Assembly: GCA_018136815.1 (NCBI GenBank)
Contig: CM030936.1
Location: forward strand, 4,230,474 to 4,294,473
Length of the DNA: 64,000 nucleotides
Direction: 5' to 3'
DNA from: Isochrysis galbana
Lineage: Eukaryota; Haptophyta; Isochrysidales; Isochrysidaceae
Numbering within the stretch: position 1 is the first letter of the stretch; every line of letters starts with the position of its first letter. The position numbers were made by a program, and so were the translations under genes. This document shows, piece by piece, positions 20,760 to 31,030 of the stretch. The notes beneath the pieces are model-generated. The model searched no databases and was not told the origin of the DNA. It saw only the letters and a program-made list of their open reading frames with translations.

Positions 20760-21325
20760 GAGCTGGAAGGAAGGGCAAGTGGCGGAAAGGGGGAGGGGAA
20801 GGCGGAGCGGGCGACGCGTCCGCGGCCGGCGAGCGACGCGGGGGATGGGAAGGGGGCGACGTCCCTTTTGTGGCTCACTGCTGCTTTACTCTCTACTCTA
20901 CTCTAGAGTCAAGCTAGATAGTAGATAGAGCTAGAACTCTAGAGCCATTCGCCTCTCACTACATGTAAGCACCAAAGATGAATGGGCTAGGCCGACCTAT
21001 GCTCAGTTTTTGATTTGGTGCTCACAATCGACAATCGCGTACAGTGTATAACTTTGCGCACGATCGCGTAGAACAGGGAGCTTCATAATGCATCAGCCCC
21101 GATGACCCGATGGCGGGGGCGGGCTCAGCAGTCAGCAGCAGTAGCATCACCCTGGCGGTCCACATGAAGCACAGGACTCACATAAACTGCACCCTTTCGA
21201 AGGTTCACACATTTCCTCTTCTTGCACCTCCCTTTCTTCAGGTTGCAGGTTGCTACAGCTCTCACAATCACAATACCGAAACTCCAACCAAGGACACGGT
21301 TCAACGCCACACGAACAATAGGCAA
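20760..21325. promoter_or_regulatory. Bystin upstream region and intergenic
   Basis: The region just before the bystin ATG is GC-rich with purine tracts on the plus strand (pyrimidine on the bystin coding strand), then TCTACTCTACTCTAGAGTC near 20895. 20940-21325 shows no gene. No TATA box is obvious. Confidence 0.35.
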
Positions 21326-21670
21326 TAGGGCGGTCAAACATCAAACAGTTTTTTTTTAGAGGTGAAAAATGACCATCTCAGAATTGAGGAAATTTGAGGA
21401 TTTTTTTCGGTAGAAAGTTCCCAATACACCCAACTAGCACATATCCGGGGCCCATTAGCCATTAGGACCCGGACCCCCCCCCCCTTTGGGCCCCCACAAC
21501 AAAACGTAAAACGTAATCAAAAACAAAAACTGACAAAAGACGCTAAATCGCAAAAGCTTGAAAAAAAGCTCAACTTCAAGTCGAGACCGGGCGCGCTGCG
21601 TGCCCGTTTTCGACGATCCATCCGGATGGGGGACCCCACCAGATACCAAATACCAAATACGCACGTCCCA
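21326..21670 (+). repeat. Left arm of a large inverted repeat with a TA-GGGCGGTCAAACA end
   Basis: Starts TA then GGGCGGTCAAACA. It continues with CATCTCAGAATTGAGGAAAT, CCCAATACACCCAACTAGC, GCACATATCCGGGGCCCATT and AAGCTTGAAAAAAAGCTCAA. The same blocks appear in inverted order at 28206-28931, ending in the mirror TIR and TA. The 62955-63161 copy carries part of it. The shared end sequence links it to the short MITEs, but its interior is different. Confidence 0.8.
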
Positions 21671-21678
21671 CCCACTGT

Positions 21679-22012
21679 CGGATCCAGAGTATTTCCACAA
21701 TACTCTAGACGGATCCGATGGCTTGTGTGTCCTTTAACTTTAGGATGGGCATTGTGTTCTTGAGAAGTGATCGCCATTTACTTCGAGACTCTTCGTTGTG
21801 GCTTCGTTTCGGTTGGCTGCATTCTTCTCCGGACTCGTTTCTTTGATTGTGGCGACTGTTTACGTGAGTGTCCCTTTGTTGAATGGGCGGTTTTGTGAGT
21901 GGTGTGTGATCGTGGCTTGTGTCGCCATGTAGCGCGCGCGCTCCCTCTCTCTTTCTCAAGACTGTGCTCTATGCCCCTTGAGACTTGCCCCACGAACAAG
22001 CATTCGCTTGTT
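21679..22012. repeat. Structured dispersed repeat, copy 1
   Basis: Pairs with 57482-57825. Both begin with a hairpin (CGGATCC-A-GAGTATT, loop, AATACTC, GGATCCG here) and end with a 7-bp stem tetraloop (AACAAGC-ATTC-GCTTGTT at 21995-22012). In between they share T/G-rich sequence and the block CCATGTAGCGCGC...CTCTTTCTCAAGACT...GAGACTTGCC. Both stems change by compensation in the other copy. Strand and function unknown. Confidence 0.6.
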
Positions 22013-22378
22013 TCGACACCCACCCGGATGGTCACGCCAATCGGGCAGGCCGCGCGCCGAATCCTCGTCGAAATCACCCATCCGCCGAGCTCATTGAACG
22101 TTGAGCCGTCGCCGAGGGAGACCAAAGACCAAAGAAACGCATCCAAAGAAACGCGCATAGACACTAACGATTTTCGACCGATCTTCGAAACCACCGACGA
22201 CAACGAACTGAAACCAAGCTGCCAACTAATAGACCTAGCTAGAAGATTAGGATTAGGGATTAGGCGGGATAGAACATATAGTCGAACGAAAGAACCACGC
22301 CAACCAAACCGACCAAGGATAGATAGAGGATAGAGGCCGGGCGCGAAGTGCGAAGGACGAAACGCCCCCAAACCAAGG
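22013..22378. other. No gene; contains an inverted segment shared with 28085-28200
   Basis: 22030-22125 (CGGATGGTCACGCCAATCGG ... CATTGAACGTTGAGCCGTCG) is the reverse complement of sequence near 28085-28195. The rest (22130-22378) is A-rich with no supported frame. Confidence 0.55.
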
Positions 22379-22530
22379 CTGGGGCTGGGTTAAGCCCGTT
22401 AACAAGTTAATACTACTACCATTAATACCCAGTAATGGGCGACATCTGACCTGTTAACACCCAACCCAAAACTAAACCTGTTAATGTGCTGAGTTTGGGC
22501 CCTCGGAGAAACTCGAAATTGCCCGTTATT
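22379..22530. repeat. CCTGTTAATG-rich repeat, copy A
   Basis: Several GTTAA/TTAAC words: GTTAAGCCCGTTAACAAGTT, ATTAATACCCAGTAATGGGC, CTGTTAACACCCAA, CCTGTTAATGTGCTGA. A second cluster is at 24600-24775 and a fragment at 10593-10640. Nothing coding. Confidence 0.6.
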
Positions 22531-23579
22531 GTACCATTAATGGGCACTTGTGGGAGGGGCTCCGAGCACCGGCAGTTGACCTCGCGTTGGGCGCTGGAGG
22601 CATAGGAGCGTTCAGAGCGGCCGCGCTCCGCGCGCACCACCAACTTATCGAAATGTAGATAGTAACTATAGATGGTACATAGATAGCATTCATCCTCTTA
22701 CGAGCACCACACACTAGACTATGCACGAGAGCCACACACCAAGACATCACACACGCCGTGTGCCGTGTCGATATCGATATCACTCGGTGTTCTGACTAGC
22801 AAACAAAGACGCCTCTAGATAGAGTAGTATCCTTCGCAGATTTTTGTAGATCACCGTGCATTTTCCCTGCGGCCGAGAACACACGCTCCACCCCTGCGGT
22901 CAACGGTTGCGCAAACGCGTAGTCTTAAAGACTACCGTGTAGTCTCCGGAGGGGGGGGGAAGACAACGGAAAATGTTAGCCTCATTGCCGCCTCATTATC
23001 AACGGCCAAAGCCTCGCCACGGTCCGCCCCCCTCCCCCTGGCGGTCTCCCCTATCATCTCCCTGCTTTGGGTGCCCAGGTTTGCCCTGACAACCCACTTA
23101 ACAGCGCCCGACAGCCGTGGGGTCAGCAAGTGCTCGGGCGCCTGGCGAGCGCGCCGAGCGATTCCCAAATTGGTATCCTTGCGGAGACCCCAAGCGATCG
23201 GGTCGCGGCGGCACCAAGCGTAGTTGCAGCGCACATTACAATCCCGCTGGTTGTGTGCCAGATTGTACGCCCTGTAATGACGTTGCGAGTGTGCGCGTGT
23301 GCGTGATCACCTCCAGCGTCTGGAGTTTGCGTTGCGCGTTGCGTGACTGCGTGACGGCGACGGTTATCTGCCGCACTTCCGATCGATCAAAATGTTGCAT
23401 CAATGGCGTCGAGCGTCACACACATGTGATGTTTGTGCGTAGCATGGCCCGTGCGATGTCATGTGAGCGACCAACGGTCATATCAAGCTTATATGACCGT
23501 GATAATAGAGGTCAAAACAAACGTATTTTAATGATAGGATCAACGAAAATAAAACACTTGATTCTCCCGTAAACGCCCG
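22531..23579. other. Intergenic, no gene seen
   Basis: GC-rich pieces alternate with AT-rich ones (22640-22900, 23455-23570). The short frames present have no motif or coding signature that I can support. Confidence 0.4.
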
Positions 23580-23930
23580 GTTTCTTCTGTGCTCAAATCG
23601 ACTGTGAAGAGGGCTTCTTCGGACGTCGGTCCGCTGCGATGGCGCCCCGGAGAGGGGTGTCCGATGGGCCACCGGCCAGGGCTCCTCTGGAAGGCGGGCG
23701 AGAGGGGTCGAGATGGCCGGGCCTGTACCGGCATGGGTGCGCTGCCCACTTCCACCGCGGCCCAGGTGGGGCCCATCGCGTTGGCGATCGTCCAGGGGCC
23801 GGCAAATGCCGGCCTCTCGCTGTACGAGACGCCCTCGTCAGCACGCCAGCTGGTGTGGGGGGGCAGCAATTCGTTGTGAGGGCTCTTTTTTGGCGTCAGG
23901 CCTCGGCTCCTGGTCTAAGGTGACCGCAGG
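23580..23930 (+). repeat. Dispersed GC-rich repeat, copy 1
   Basis: Matches 39400-39715 along its length, sharing TGTCCGATGGGCCACCGGCC, GGGGCCGGCAAATGCCGGCC, CGCCAGCTGGTGTGGGGGGG and CTTTTTTGGCGTCAGGCCTC versus CTTCTTTGGCGCCAGTCCTC. Each copy has short open frames but with frame breaks between copies, so it is called a repeat rather than a gene. Confidence 0.7.
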
Positions 23931-25499
23931 CGCCGCGGAAGCACCCGCGCGCGGGCGCCATGTCCCCCCACTGCAGGTCGCGTTGCCAGCGCTCGAAAGG
24001 GCCTCTGGGGCCCGACTTCAGTAGGCCATAGCGAGCGTGATTTCGTCGCTCGCGGGTAGATCCCTGCGGCAAAGTAGTAGGGAATGCCGAGTAGGGCCCC
24101 AATCCACTGGGTCGAGTGTCTTAGGTGCCCTGTGAGTCTGTATGTGTGAATCTGCCCGTGGGTCGTTGAACGTCAATGACCGTAGTGTTCAACATTCGTA
24201 TACAAAAAATTCGCTTTTCGCGTTCGAGTTTTTCGGTTTCAAGCTGGGGATCTATTAGATAGCGACTGTTTTAGGTGTCTGGGCACAATAAAAAAATTCT
24301 AGGATGCTAATATGACGTAGTTCCAACACTGCGAAGTCGTTGTCTTTAAAGCTACCGGTAGTCTTCGTTGCGCCCCTTCTACCGCCAACGCCGGCGAAGC
24401 TAGGAATTGCTTGGCCATTTTGGCGCCTTGCGCTTCGATGGCGGTCCGCGCTTACCCATGAATGAGCGCGTCGGCGTCGGGGTGGGGGAGGCGCAGGGCG
24501 CAGGTGTGTGTGGGGGGGGGACAGCTCCCGGCGTCGGGGGGCGGTGGGAGGGGAGGGGGGAAGGGAATCCCCCCCAAACATGTATTCCAACGTTGGGGTA
24601 ACAGCTTGTAATGGGTTTAACCTGTTAATGGCCACTAACAGGGTATTAACACCCCTAAAACAACCTGTTAACACCCGGAAAAAAACTCAACCTGTTAATG
24701 TGCTGACCTTGAAAAACTACTAATGGGTTTCCAAAAAACTTGCCTGTTAATGGTCAGCCCTAGCCTTGCCCCAAACCCCAAACCGTACACCTACCGTACA
24801 CTCCGCTAGGGGAGGCTGAGAAGCCGGGCCCCCACATCCCACACTAGGGTTAGGGTATACAATTCCCGACGCCGCCAACAACGAACCCACGAGGCCCGCC
24901 CCGCCTCTCCCCCCAACGCCAACGGGAGGCCCAAAGTAGTGTGTACGTGGGCCGAACGAATAAAATGGAATGAGGGGGGAGGGGGAGGGGGAGGGGGAGC
25001 AGGAAGGAGGAAGGGGGAGAAGAGGCAGGGGCATAGGCGATGTCATTGTGAGTCCTAGCGTAGTTTAGTAGCTTAGCGGTCACCTTCAAGAAGTTTTTTT
25101 TTTGCTTAGCGTAGAGCGTAGGGTGTGTGTGGACCATGCCCCTGATGCCTCTATGAGCCCCCTAGCACCTACCAGCTCTGTTCTGTAGTGGTTTATAAAA
25201 AACGTTTTTGATTGAGAAGCTCTAGCCTCTAGAAAAATCTTTTAATGTTCTGGCCTGGGCCTAGCGCACACACGGAAACGTGAACCAAGGGCGACAAGCG
25301 GGAAGCGGGTGACGGCGTGACGGCGTGACGGCGGCGTTCAAGAGCCGGTGTTCTAGCAGTCTTGTACTTTAGAGGGGGTCAGTCCGTCCCACAAAAAAAA
25401 AGTGCAAAGTGGGGCGTCGGCCCGCGGCCCCAGGGGTTTGGGGGGGAGCAGGGGGCGGGGGGGTTCAAATGGGAACGGGCGCGCGTGTGAAGAGCCCCA
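23931..25499. other. Intergenic with repeat copy and simple sequence, no gene
   Basis: 24600-24775 is the second CCTGTTAATG cluster (GTTTAACCTGTTAATGGCC, CAACCTGTTAACACC, CCTGTTAATGTGCTGACC) ending in an inverted AAGGCTAGGGC block. 24970-25010 is a GGGGGA repeat. 25310-25345 repeats GACGGCGTGAC. The remainder has no recognisable feature. Confidence 0.5.
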
Positions 25500-25573
25500 A
25501 CCCTCCCCCCCACCTTTTCTCCCCCCCCCCCCCCCCCCCGCCTGTTCTCTCTCTCTCCCCCCCCCTTGTTCTC

Positions 25574-25633
<60 letters not shown>

Positions 25634-25675
25634 TCCCCCCCCCCCTCCCCTGTTCTCTCCCCCCCCCCCCCTAAC
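25500..25675 (+). repeat. C/CT simple-sequence tract
   Basis: Runs of C interrupted by (CT)n, longest at about 25575-25635. One of several pyrimidine tracts upstream of plus-strand genes in the window; a second shorter (CT)n block at 26064-26092 sits about 75 bp before the gelsolin-domain ATG. Confidence 0.9.
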
Positions 25676-26165
25676 GCGCGCCAACAACCGACGGAGAGGA
25701 CAAGCCCGCCCTCGCCCCCCCCCCCCTCCGCCGCCCCCCGCAGCTCTGCCGTGGCGGTTTCTATACCTCCCTGGCGCCTTTTCCTTTAAGTTCAGACGTG
25801 GGCGCCGGGCGGGCGCCAGCGGCTCCGCGCGCCCCGCTCTCTCAACCCCACACCCCCTCTCCGCGGCGCCGAGGGGCCCCTCGCAGCACAACCCGACGAT
25901 TTGGGGCGTTCGTTACTCTTACAGTATGGGCTGATTGGATCGGGCGCCCGACGAGCCGCGCGTCCTCACGCCACGCGCGGTGCCCGGAGCGCTCTCTTAC
26001 CCACCCGTACGATCCTTATCTGCTTCCTCTCGCCTTTCCGGGCGCTCTCCTCATCACCGTGCCGTTCTCTCTCTCTCTCTCTCTCTCTCAGAAGAGGCGG
26101 GCGTGGAGGCAGAAGAGGGACGGGGGGGAGGCGCCTCTCTCTCTCGCTCGCTCGCTCGCTCCGAA

Positions 26166-27153
26166 ATGGGCGCCAAGCTTGCGGTGGAGCGGCGACCACT
26201 CGGGCTGACGGAGCTCCTCAGTTACCGCCCCACCTCGCCGCCGCCGCGCTCGCCCTACCGCTCCACACTCAAGGTTTGGCGCTTTTTCGCTCCTCCGGGC
26301 TCTCCCCACCAAGTGCTCTCAGAGCCGGTGGGCGTGGAGGCGCTGGGCGGCTTCAGCGCGAGCGAGAGCTACGTGATACTGCACATCTACCGCCGACGCG
26401 CACCACACGCCCACCAACACGCGCCGCCGCCCACGCCCCCGCCAGCGGCGGCGCGCACCGAGGGTGCAGCCCGATCGCTCTCCGAGATTGCAGCCACCTC
26501 GCAGGCGGTCATGACGCCGCGTGGGCTGGCAGCCTCCTTCTCGGGGTACAACGATTGTGGGCCCTACCCCTTTGAAGGCTCCAACGATGGCGAGCCCCTT
26601 GCGCACGATATCTACGTGTGGAACGGCAACCAGGCGGTGGCGCTCACCAAGGCGGTTGCGCTCACCAAGTGCTTTGAACTCGAGCGCTTCCTGCTCAACG
26701 ATGCAGTGGGCGCGACGCGCCACATGCACGCGGGCACGGGCACCGAACTAGTTCCGCTGCACGCCGTCCTCGCTGGGGGCGCGGCCGACGCCGCGCAGGC
26801 TGCCGCCATCGCCTCGGGGCGCGCAGGCGACAGCGTGGTGCGCAACCATCTCGTGGCGCAGCTGCTCGCGCACTGCGACGACGACGAGATCGACTGCAGC
26901 GCGCCAGCCATGACGATGCTCCCGGTCATCGCCGGCGCTGCCGATGGTGTCGCCTCGCTCGTTGCCCGCGGAGCAGAGCCGGCTGCGCACGCAGTTGCAC
27001 GGCCACCGAGCGCCGCCAAGCCCGCGCCAGCCGCGCCCGTGCCCTCACCTGCGTCTGGCAATATCCCAAAGATTGGGCTCAGTGGCCTGCGGACGGCACT
27101 GCCGACCTCCGTGGCCGGCGTGCCCAAGATTGGGCTCGGCAACCTGCGCGCAC
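26166..27153 (+). CDS. Gelsolin-repeat protein, 3' part lost in the assembly gap
   Basis: Start at ATG 26166 (MGAKLAVERRPLG), after a (CT)n tract. 329 codons are visible before the N run. Residues about 35-185 fit a gelsolin/villin repeat: LKVWRFFAPPGS, GFSASESYVILHIYR, then an inserted Pro/Ala-rich loop, HDIYVWNGNQAVALTK and CFELERFLLND. Gelsolin repeats bind actin in a Ca2+-dependent way, capping or severing filaments in the cytoplasm. After the repeat comes an Ala/Pro-rich linker with two copies of PKIGL..LR (about residues 299 and 320), which may be short binding motifs. No stop codon is seen. Whether further gelsolin repeats follow cannot be told. Confidence 0.75.
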
Positions 27154-27253
27154 NNNNNNNNNNNNNNNNNNNNNNNNNNNNNNNNNNNNNNNNNNNNNNN
27201 NNNNNNNNNNNNNNNNNNNNNNNNNNNNNNNNNNNNNNNNNNNNNNNNNNNNN
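27154..27253. other. Assembly gap (100 N)
   Basis: Exactly 100 N, the usual placeholder for a gap of unknown size. The contigs either side may not be true neighbours; the gelsolin gene's end is lost here. Confidence 0.99.
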
Positions 27254-28030
27254 CCATGTTTAGCCCAACGCATCTTGGGCCCAGTGACTGTGAGTAGAGC
27301 AATGTAGATCAGAGTAACCATTGAAGGCTAGCTAGCGCGACAAGCCAATGACGGTGCAACGAGGACGATGACGTCACCCCTAGGGAATAGTAATCCCTAC
27401 AAAACAACTCAGGTTAAACAACTCCTGTTTCCTGTTTGGCCCCAACCCATGGCCCATGGGGGCCCAGTGATTGATAGCAATATCGTGTAGACCAAGGGGA
27501 ACATCATTGAGCTAGCGCGCTCACACAACGACGACGGTGACAACGGGACGTTCCCCTCCCTTCACTCGGAGTAGATCTGACACGTATACTACAAAACCCT
27601 CGCTCAGATATCAAAGGCAAACAACTCCTCTCCCTCTCTCTCTCTCGGTCTTCGACAGACATGCGCCAACATAATAAAACAACTGAGCGATAGTGCCACT
27701 ACTGCACTACTGCCACTAGCCCGGTACTATCACGACACCCCTCCGCGCACCTGCCCGCACGCCTTGAAGTGATGACACCAGACACATACACACATACACA
27801 CACACATATGCATCCGGCCCTACAAATCTCCCCCCTCGCAAACTCAAACTCGCAAACCCCCGGCTCCCATTATAACTCCCCACTATTACAATTACAATGA
27901 GGAAAAGGAAAATAATAAAACAACTGAGCGTACGTTAGTACCACTACTAGTGCCACTACTCCCACTAGCCCGGTACTATAACGACTCCCCTCAGCGCACT
28001 TGCCCATACGCCTTGACGTGTGTTGTCACT
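27254..28030. repeat. Diverged direct duplications, no gene
   Basis: 27671-27775 and 27913-28020 are direct repeats (AATAATAAAACAACTGAGCG, then CCACTAGCCCGGTACTAT). 27260-27360 and 27445-27545 also resemble each other (GGGCCCAGTGA, GCTAGCGCG, ACGACG). 27780-27815 is a CACATA simple repeat. No convincing frame. Confidence 0.6.
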
Positions 28031-28205
28031 AGGCGTCGAAAACGGGCACGCAGCACGCAGCGCGCCCGGCATCGGTTCGAAGTTGGGCTCTCCGGGCCTC
28101 CCTCGGCGACGGCTCAACGTTCAATGGGCAATGGGCTCGGCGGATGGGTGATTTCGACGAGGGTTCGGCGCGCTGCCTGCCCGATTGGCATGACCCCGGT
28201 CTCGA

Positions 28206-28931
28206 CTTGAAGTTGAGCTTTTCAAGCTTTTGCGTTTTGCGACTGTAGATTTTAGCGTCTTTTGTCAGTTTTCAGTTTTTGATTTTTGAGATTACGTTTT
28301 GTGTTGTGTGGTGTGGGGGGGGTCCAGGGGGGGGTCCGGGTCCTAATGGCTAATGGGCCCCGGATCCAGGTTGTTCTGTCATATATGATATCATATATGA
28401 TATCTCAGTATTAGTTGCTCTAGACCTGATACTGAGTGTCATATGACAAGACTAGAGCCTACAATTCAACTTGTTTTACTAGTACAAGTTCAGGCGCGGG
28501 AAATACAGGCGCTGCCAGCTCCGAGCCCACCCCCCCCCCCCAATGGCCGCCAACCTGATGTCTGATGTGCAGCAACGATGGCGGCGGCGACGACGGCGAT
28601 GACGAGTGTCACACCGCCGTGGAGTGGGGGCGGCGCCATGTGGAGACGCTCCAGGGGTGCTGCTGTGTAAGCAGATTTTTATCATAATGGCGGGTTTATA
28701 AGTGTAGATGTTTGGAGTGAGTATCATATGATATTAGATGTATGATATCATACTCAGTTCCATGGCAAGTGTCATATGACGGTATGACGGAACAACTTGG
28801 CCCCGGATATGTGCTAGTTGGGTGTATTGGGAACTTTCTACCGTAAAAAATCCTCAAATTTCCTCAATTCTGAGATGGTCATTTTTACCCCGAATAATAA
28901 TAAAAATAAAAAACACTGTTTGACCGCCCTA
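28206..28931 (-). repeat. Right arm of the large inverted repeat
   Basis: Reverse complement of 21328-21600 blocks: TTGAAGTTGAGCTT, CTAATGGCTAATGGGCCCCG, GATATGTGCTAGTTGGGTGT, TCCTCAATTCTGAGATGGTC, ending TGTTTGACCGCCC then TA at 28930-28931. It is interrupted by the 435-bp element at 28366-28800. Confidence 0.8.
28366..28800. mobile_element. hAT-like MITE with 8-bp target duplication
   Basis: Flanked by CCCCGGAT at 28358-28365 and again at 28801-28808. Ends are CCAGGTTGTTCTGTCATA and, inverted, CCAAGTTGTTCCGTCATA (16 of 18 match). The copies of the host repeat at 21450 and 63045 read straight through this point without the insert, so they act as empty sites. Interior has nested palindromes (TCATATATGATATCATATAT). 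An 8-bp duplication suggests the hAT superfamily; no transposase is encoded. Confidence 0.88.
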
Positions 28932-29302
28932 CTACCTACTACTCTGGCTACTGGCTACTGGCTACTAGCGTCAGTGATAGCTCCAAATCGGTGCGAGCTG
29001 GAGCGCTGTTGCCCCAACACTGGAGCATTCTGATGTTGTCGGACTCAAGACTCAAGACCACATGACCACATCGCTCGACTGCCCCAACGCCCCAACACGC
29101 AACACGCTCGCTCGAGGGCCGCCCCCGACCCGGACCCAGACTTGAGGAGTGAGGTTTTCTTTTAGAACACACGTCCCTCTCTACCCCCCCCCCCCCCCCC
29201 CCCCCCCCCCCTCTGACGGCGCCGCCGTTCACCGCTCTCCCCTCCGCCCACCCGCCCCCCCTTCCACCCCCACCCCAGCCCGCCCTTCCCCCGCCGCCGC
29301 TG
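28932..29302. promoter_or_regulatory. Upstream region of the SNARE gene
   Basis: A run of about 28 C (29183-29210) and further pyrimidine-rich sequence to 29300 lie directly before the start codon. No other element identified. Confidence 0.4.
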
Positions 29303-31030
29303 ATGGATCCGCAGCCGCTGCTGCCCGAGGATGCGGGGACTCGCGGGCTTCACGCCCTCAACGATTCGCGCCGCGTGGTGCGCGCTGCCGCCCGTGCCCG
29401 CGCTCGCATGCACTTCCAGAGAAGCGGAGGAGGGAGAGGAAGGGAAAGGAAGGGCAGGGAAGGGAAGGGCAGGCGAGGGAAGAGCGGGGGGAAAGTGGGG
29501 CGGGACCGGCCCGCGGAGACGGAAGGGCTTTGGAGGGTGCGGGAGGTGGGACGGGGGGGGAAGGTGGAAAGTGAGGTTGGGCGGGAGGGGTGAGCGGAAG
29601 GAGGCAGGGGCCTGGAGGAAATGGGACTCAGGGCATGACGGCGGCAAACGGAGCGGAGTTCGGTGAGGGCGCATGGCACCCACTGGTGTGGGTATGGGCG
29701 GGGGCGCAAGCGATCGCATCAGGTTTGTGCACTCTGGCTGAGAGACTCGCGCGCATGGCACCCACGGGTGTGGGGATGGGCGGGGCGCAAGCGATCGCAT
29801 CAGGTTTGTGCACTCTGGCTGAGAGACTCGCGCATCTTCACTGCGGGCAATGTAGGTGGCGGAGACGCAGCAGATTGGTGTCGGCGTCATCGAGCAGCTG
29901 GGCTCACAACGCGAAGTGTTGCATACAGCCATTGAGCGCCAAGCTGAGATGGATTCCATGCTTACTCGATCGTGCGTTGATAGCTCTCAGAGCCCGCGCA
30001 CGCTAATCATCGCGCATCGCCCGCCCTGACTCGCACACAAGGCCAAGACTGGCTCACATACCGTCTCCTCCGGATGCAGCTCAAAGCTCATTCGCACCAT
30101 GTTCCGGCGAGCCAACTGGATCAAGGTGATTCTCCTCTTCATCGTCTTTGTTCTACTCGCCACAATCGTCGGCATCGCATGGGTTAAGGTGAGTTGGATA
30201 TTTTTTGCATGCGCCTGACTCGCTCGTGTGCGCTCACCTCGACTTCCTTGCCCCTCTCCCGTGCCTTGGCTCAGTGGGGAAAGAAACACTCGGCTCCAGC
30301 CGCACCCTCAGCGCCAGCTGTCCTCGCCACCTCGGCCTCGTCGAGGGTATTTGACAGTGCACCAGAGGCGGCTGTCTTGGGCCATTCATTGGAGGCCCTT
30401 GACGCTGCCAATGAGCAAGACCTGACCTCGTTGCATGTTGATCCACAGTTTGGCTTCAGCTCGACGGGCAACGGCGCAGTTTCACCGGTCACTATGGCCA
30501 ACGCTGCGGGCGGGAGCGCGCGCGCCGAGACCGCCGCCGCGGTGGGAGACACTGCGTCGTTCGGGGCCTTGCACGTCGGCAAGCCTAGGCCGACACCTTC
30601 GGATCCCGCCATCGGGCCTGACGCCTCAGCGACTGCTGGGCGTCGGATCAGCGAGATTGACTTCTCGGCAGAGAACAAGTCGGTGGGCGCCGGTGTGATT
30701 GTCATCTTCGTATTTGGATCCCTCACACTGGTAGCACTCTTCCTTGCGATGGCCTTGAGGCCTGTCTTACGGTGCGTCGTGTCATTTGGCGTGCTACTTT
30801 TGTTTGCAGCCATCCTGCTCCTGCTCTTCCTCTATCCCCGTGCCGACGGCTCGGAGGCCTTTGTTGGCCGCACGGACCCATCGAAGCTGCTGCGGGGTCT
30901 ACTGGCGGCCTTTCTCATCCTCACCGCACTCGCCGGTCCAGTTGTCATTCTGGCCAGTCACCTGGCCCCACAGCAGAAGATCCGACTCCCATCTGAGCTA
31001 ACGGCCTTCCGACACGCTGAGGGCGTGTGA
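29303..31030 (+). CDS. VTI1-like Qb-SNARE fused by splicing to a TMEM218-like membrane domain
   Basis: Proposed exons: 29303-29377, 29856-29971, 30080-30188, 30275-31030 (351 aa); introns 478, 108 and 86 nt, donors GTGCGC, GTGCGT, GTGAGT, all ending AG. Exons 1-3 give a Qb-SNARE: RRVVAETQQIGVGVIEQL, GSQREVLHTAIER (zero-layer Gln), MLTRSSKLIRTMFRRANW, then one membrane helix ending WVK at residue 100. Spacing follows VTI1, but the N-terminal Habc domain is missing. Exon 4 continues in phase 0 with an Ala/Ser-rich linker and three hydrophobic segments (VGAGVIVIFVFGSLTLVALF ... LLLLFLYPRADG ...), resembling ciliary transition-zone protein TMEM218. Keeping the last intron would stop the SNARE 9 residues after its helix, so two products are possible. 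The SNARE call is strong, the TMEM218 resemblance moderate, exon 1 inferred. Confidence 0.72.
29669..29832 (+). repeat. 82-bp tandem duplication inside intron 1 of the SNARE gene
   Basis: Two copies of a unit starting GCGCATGGCACCCAC and ending GAGAGACTCGC, at 29669 and 29751, differing at a few positions. It ends about 23 bases before the intron's acceptor site. Confidence 0.85.
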
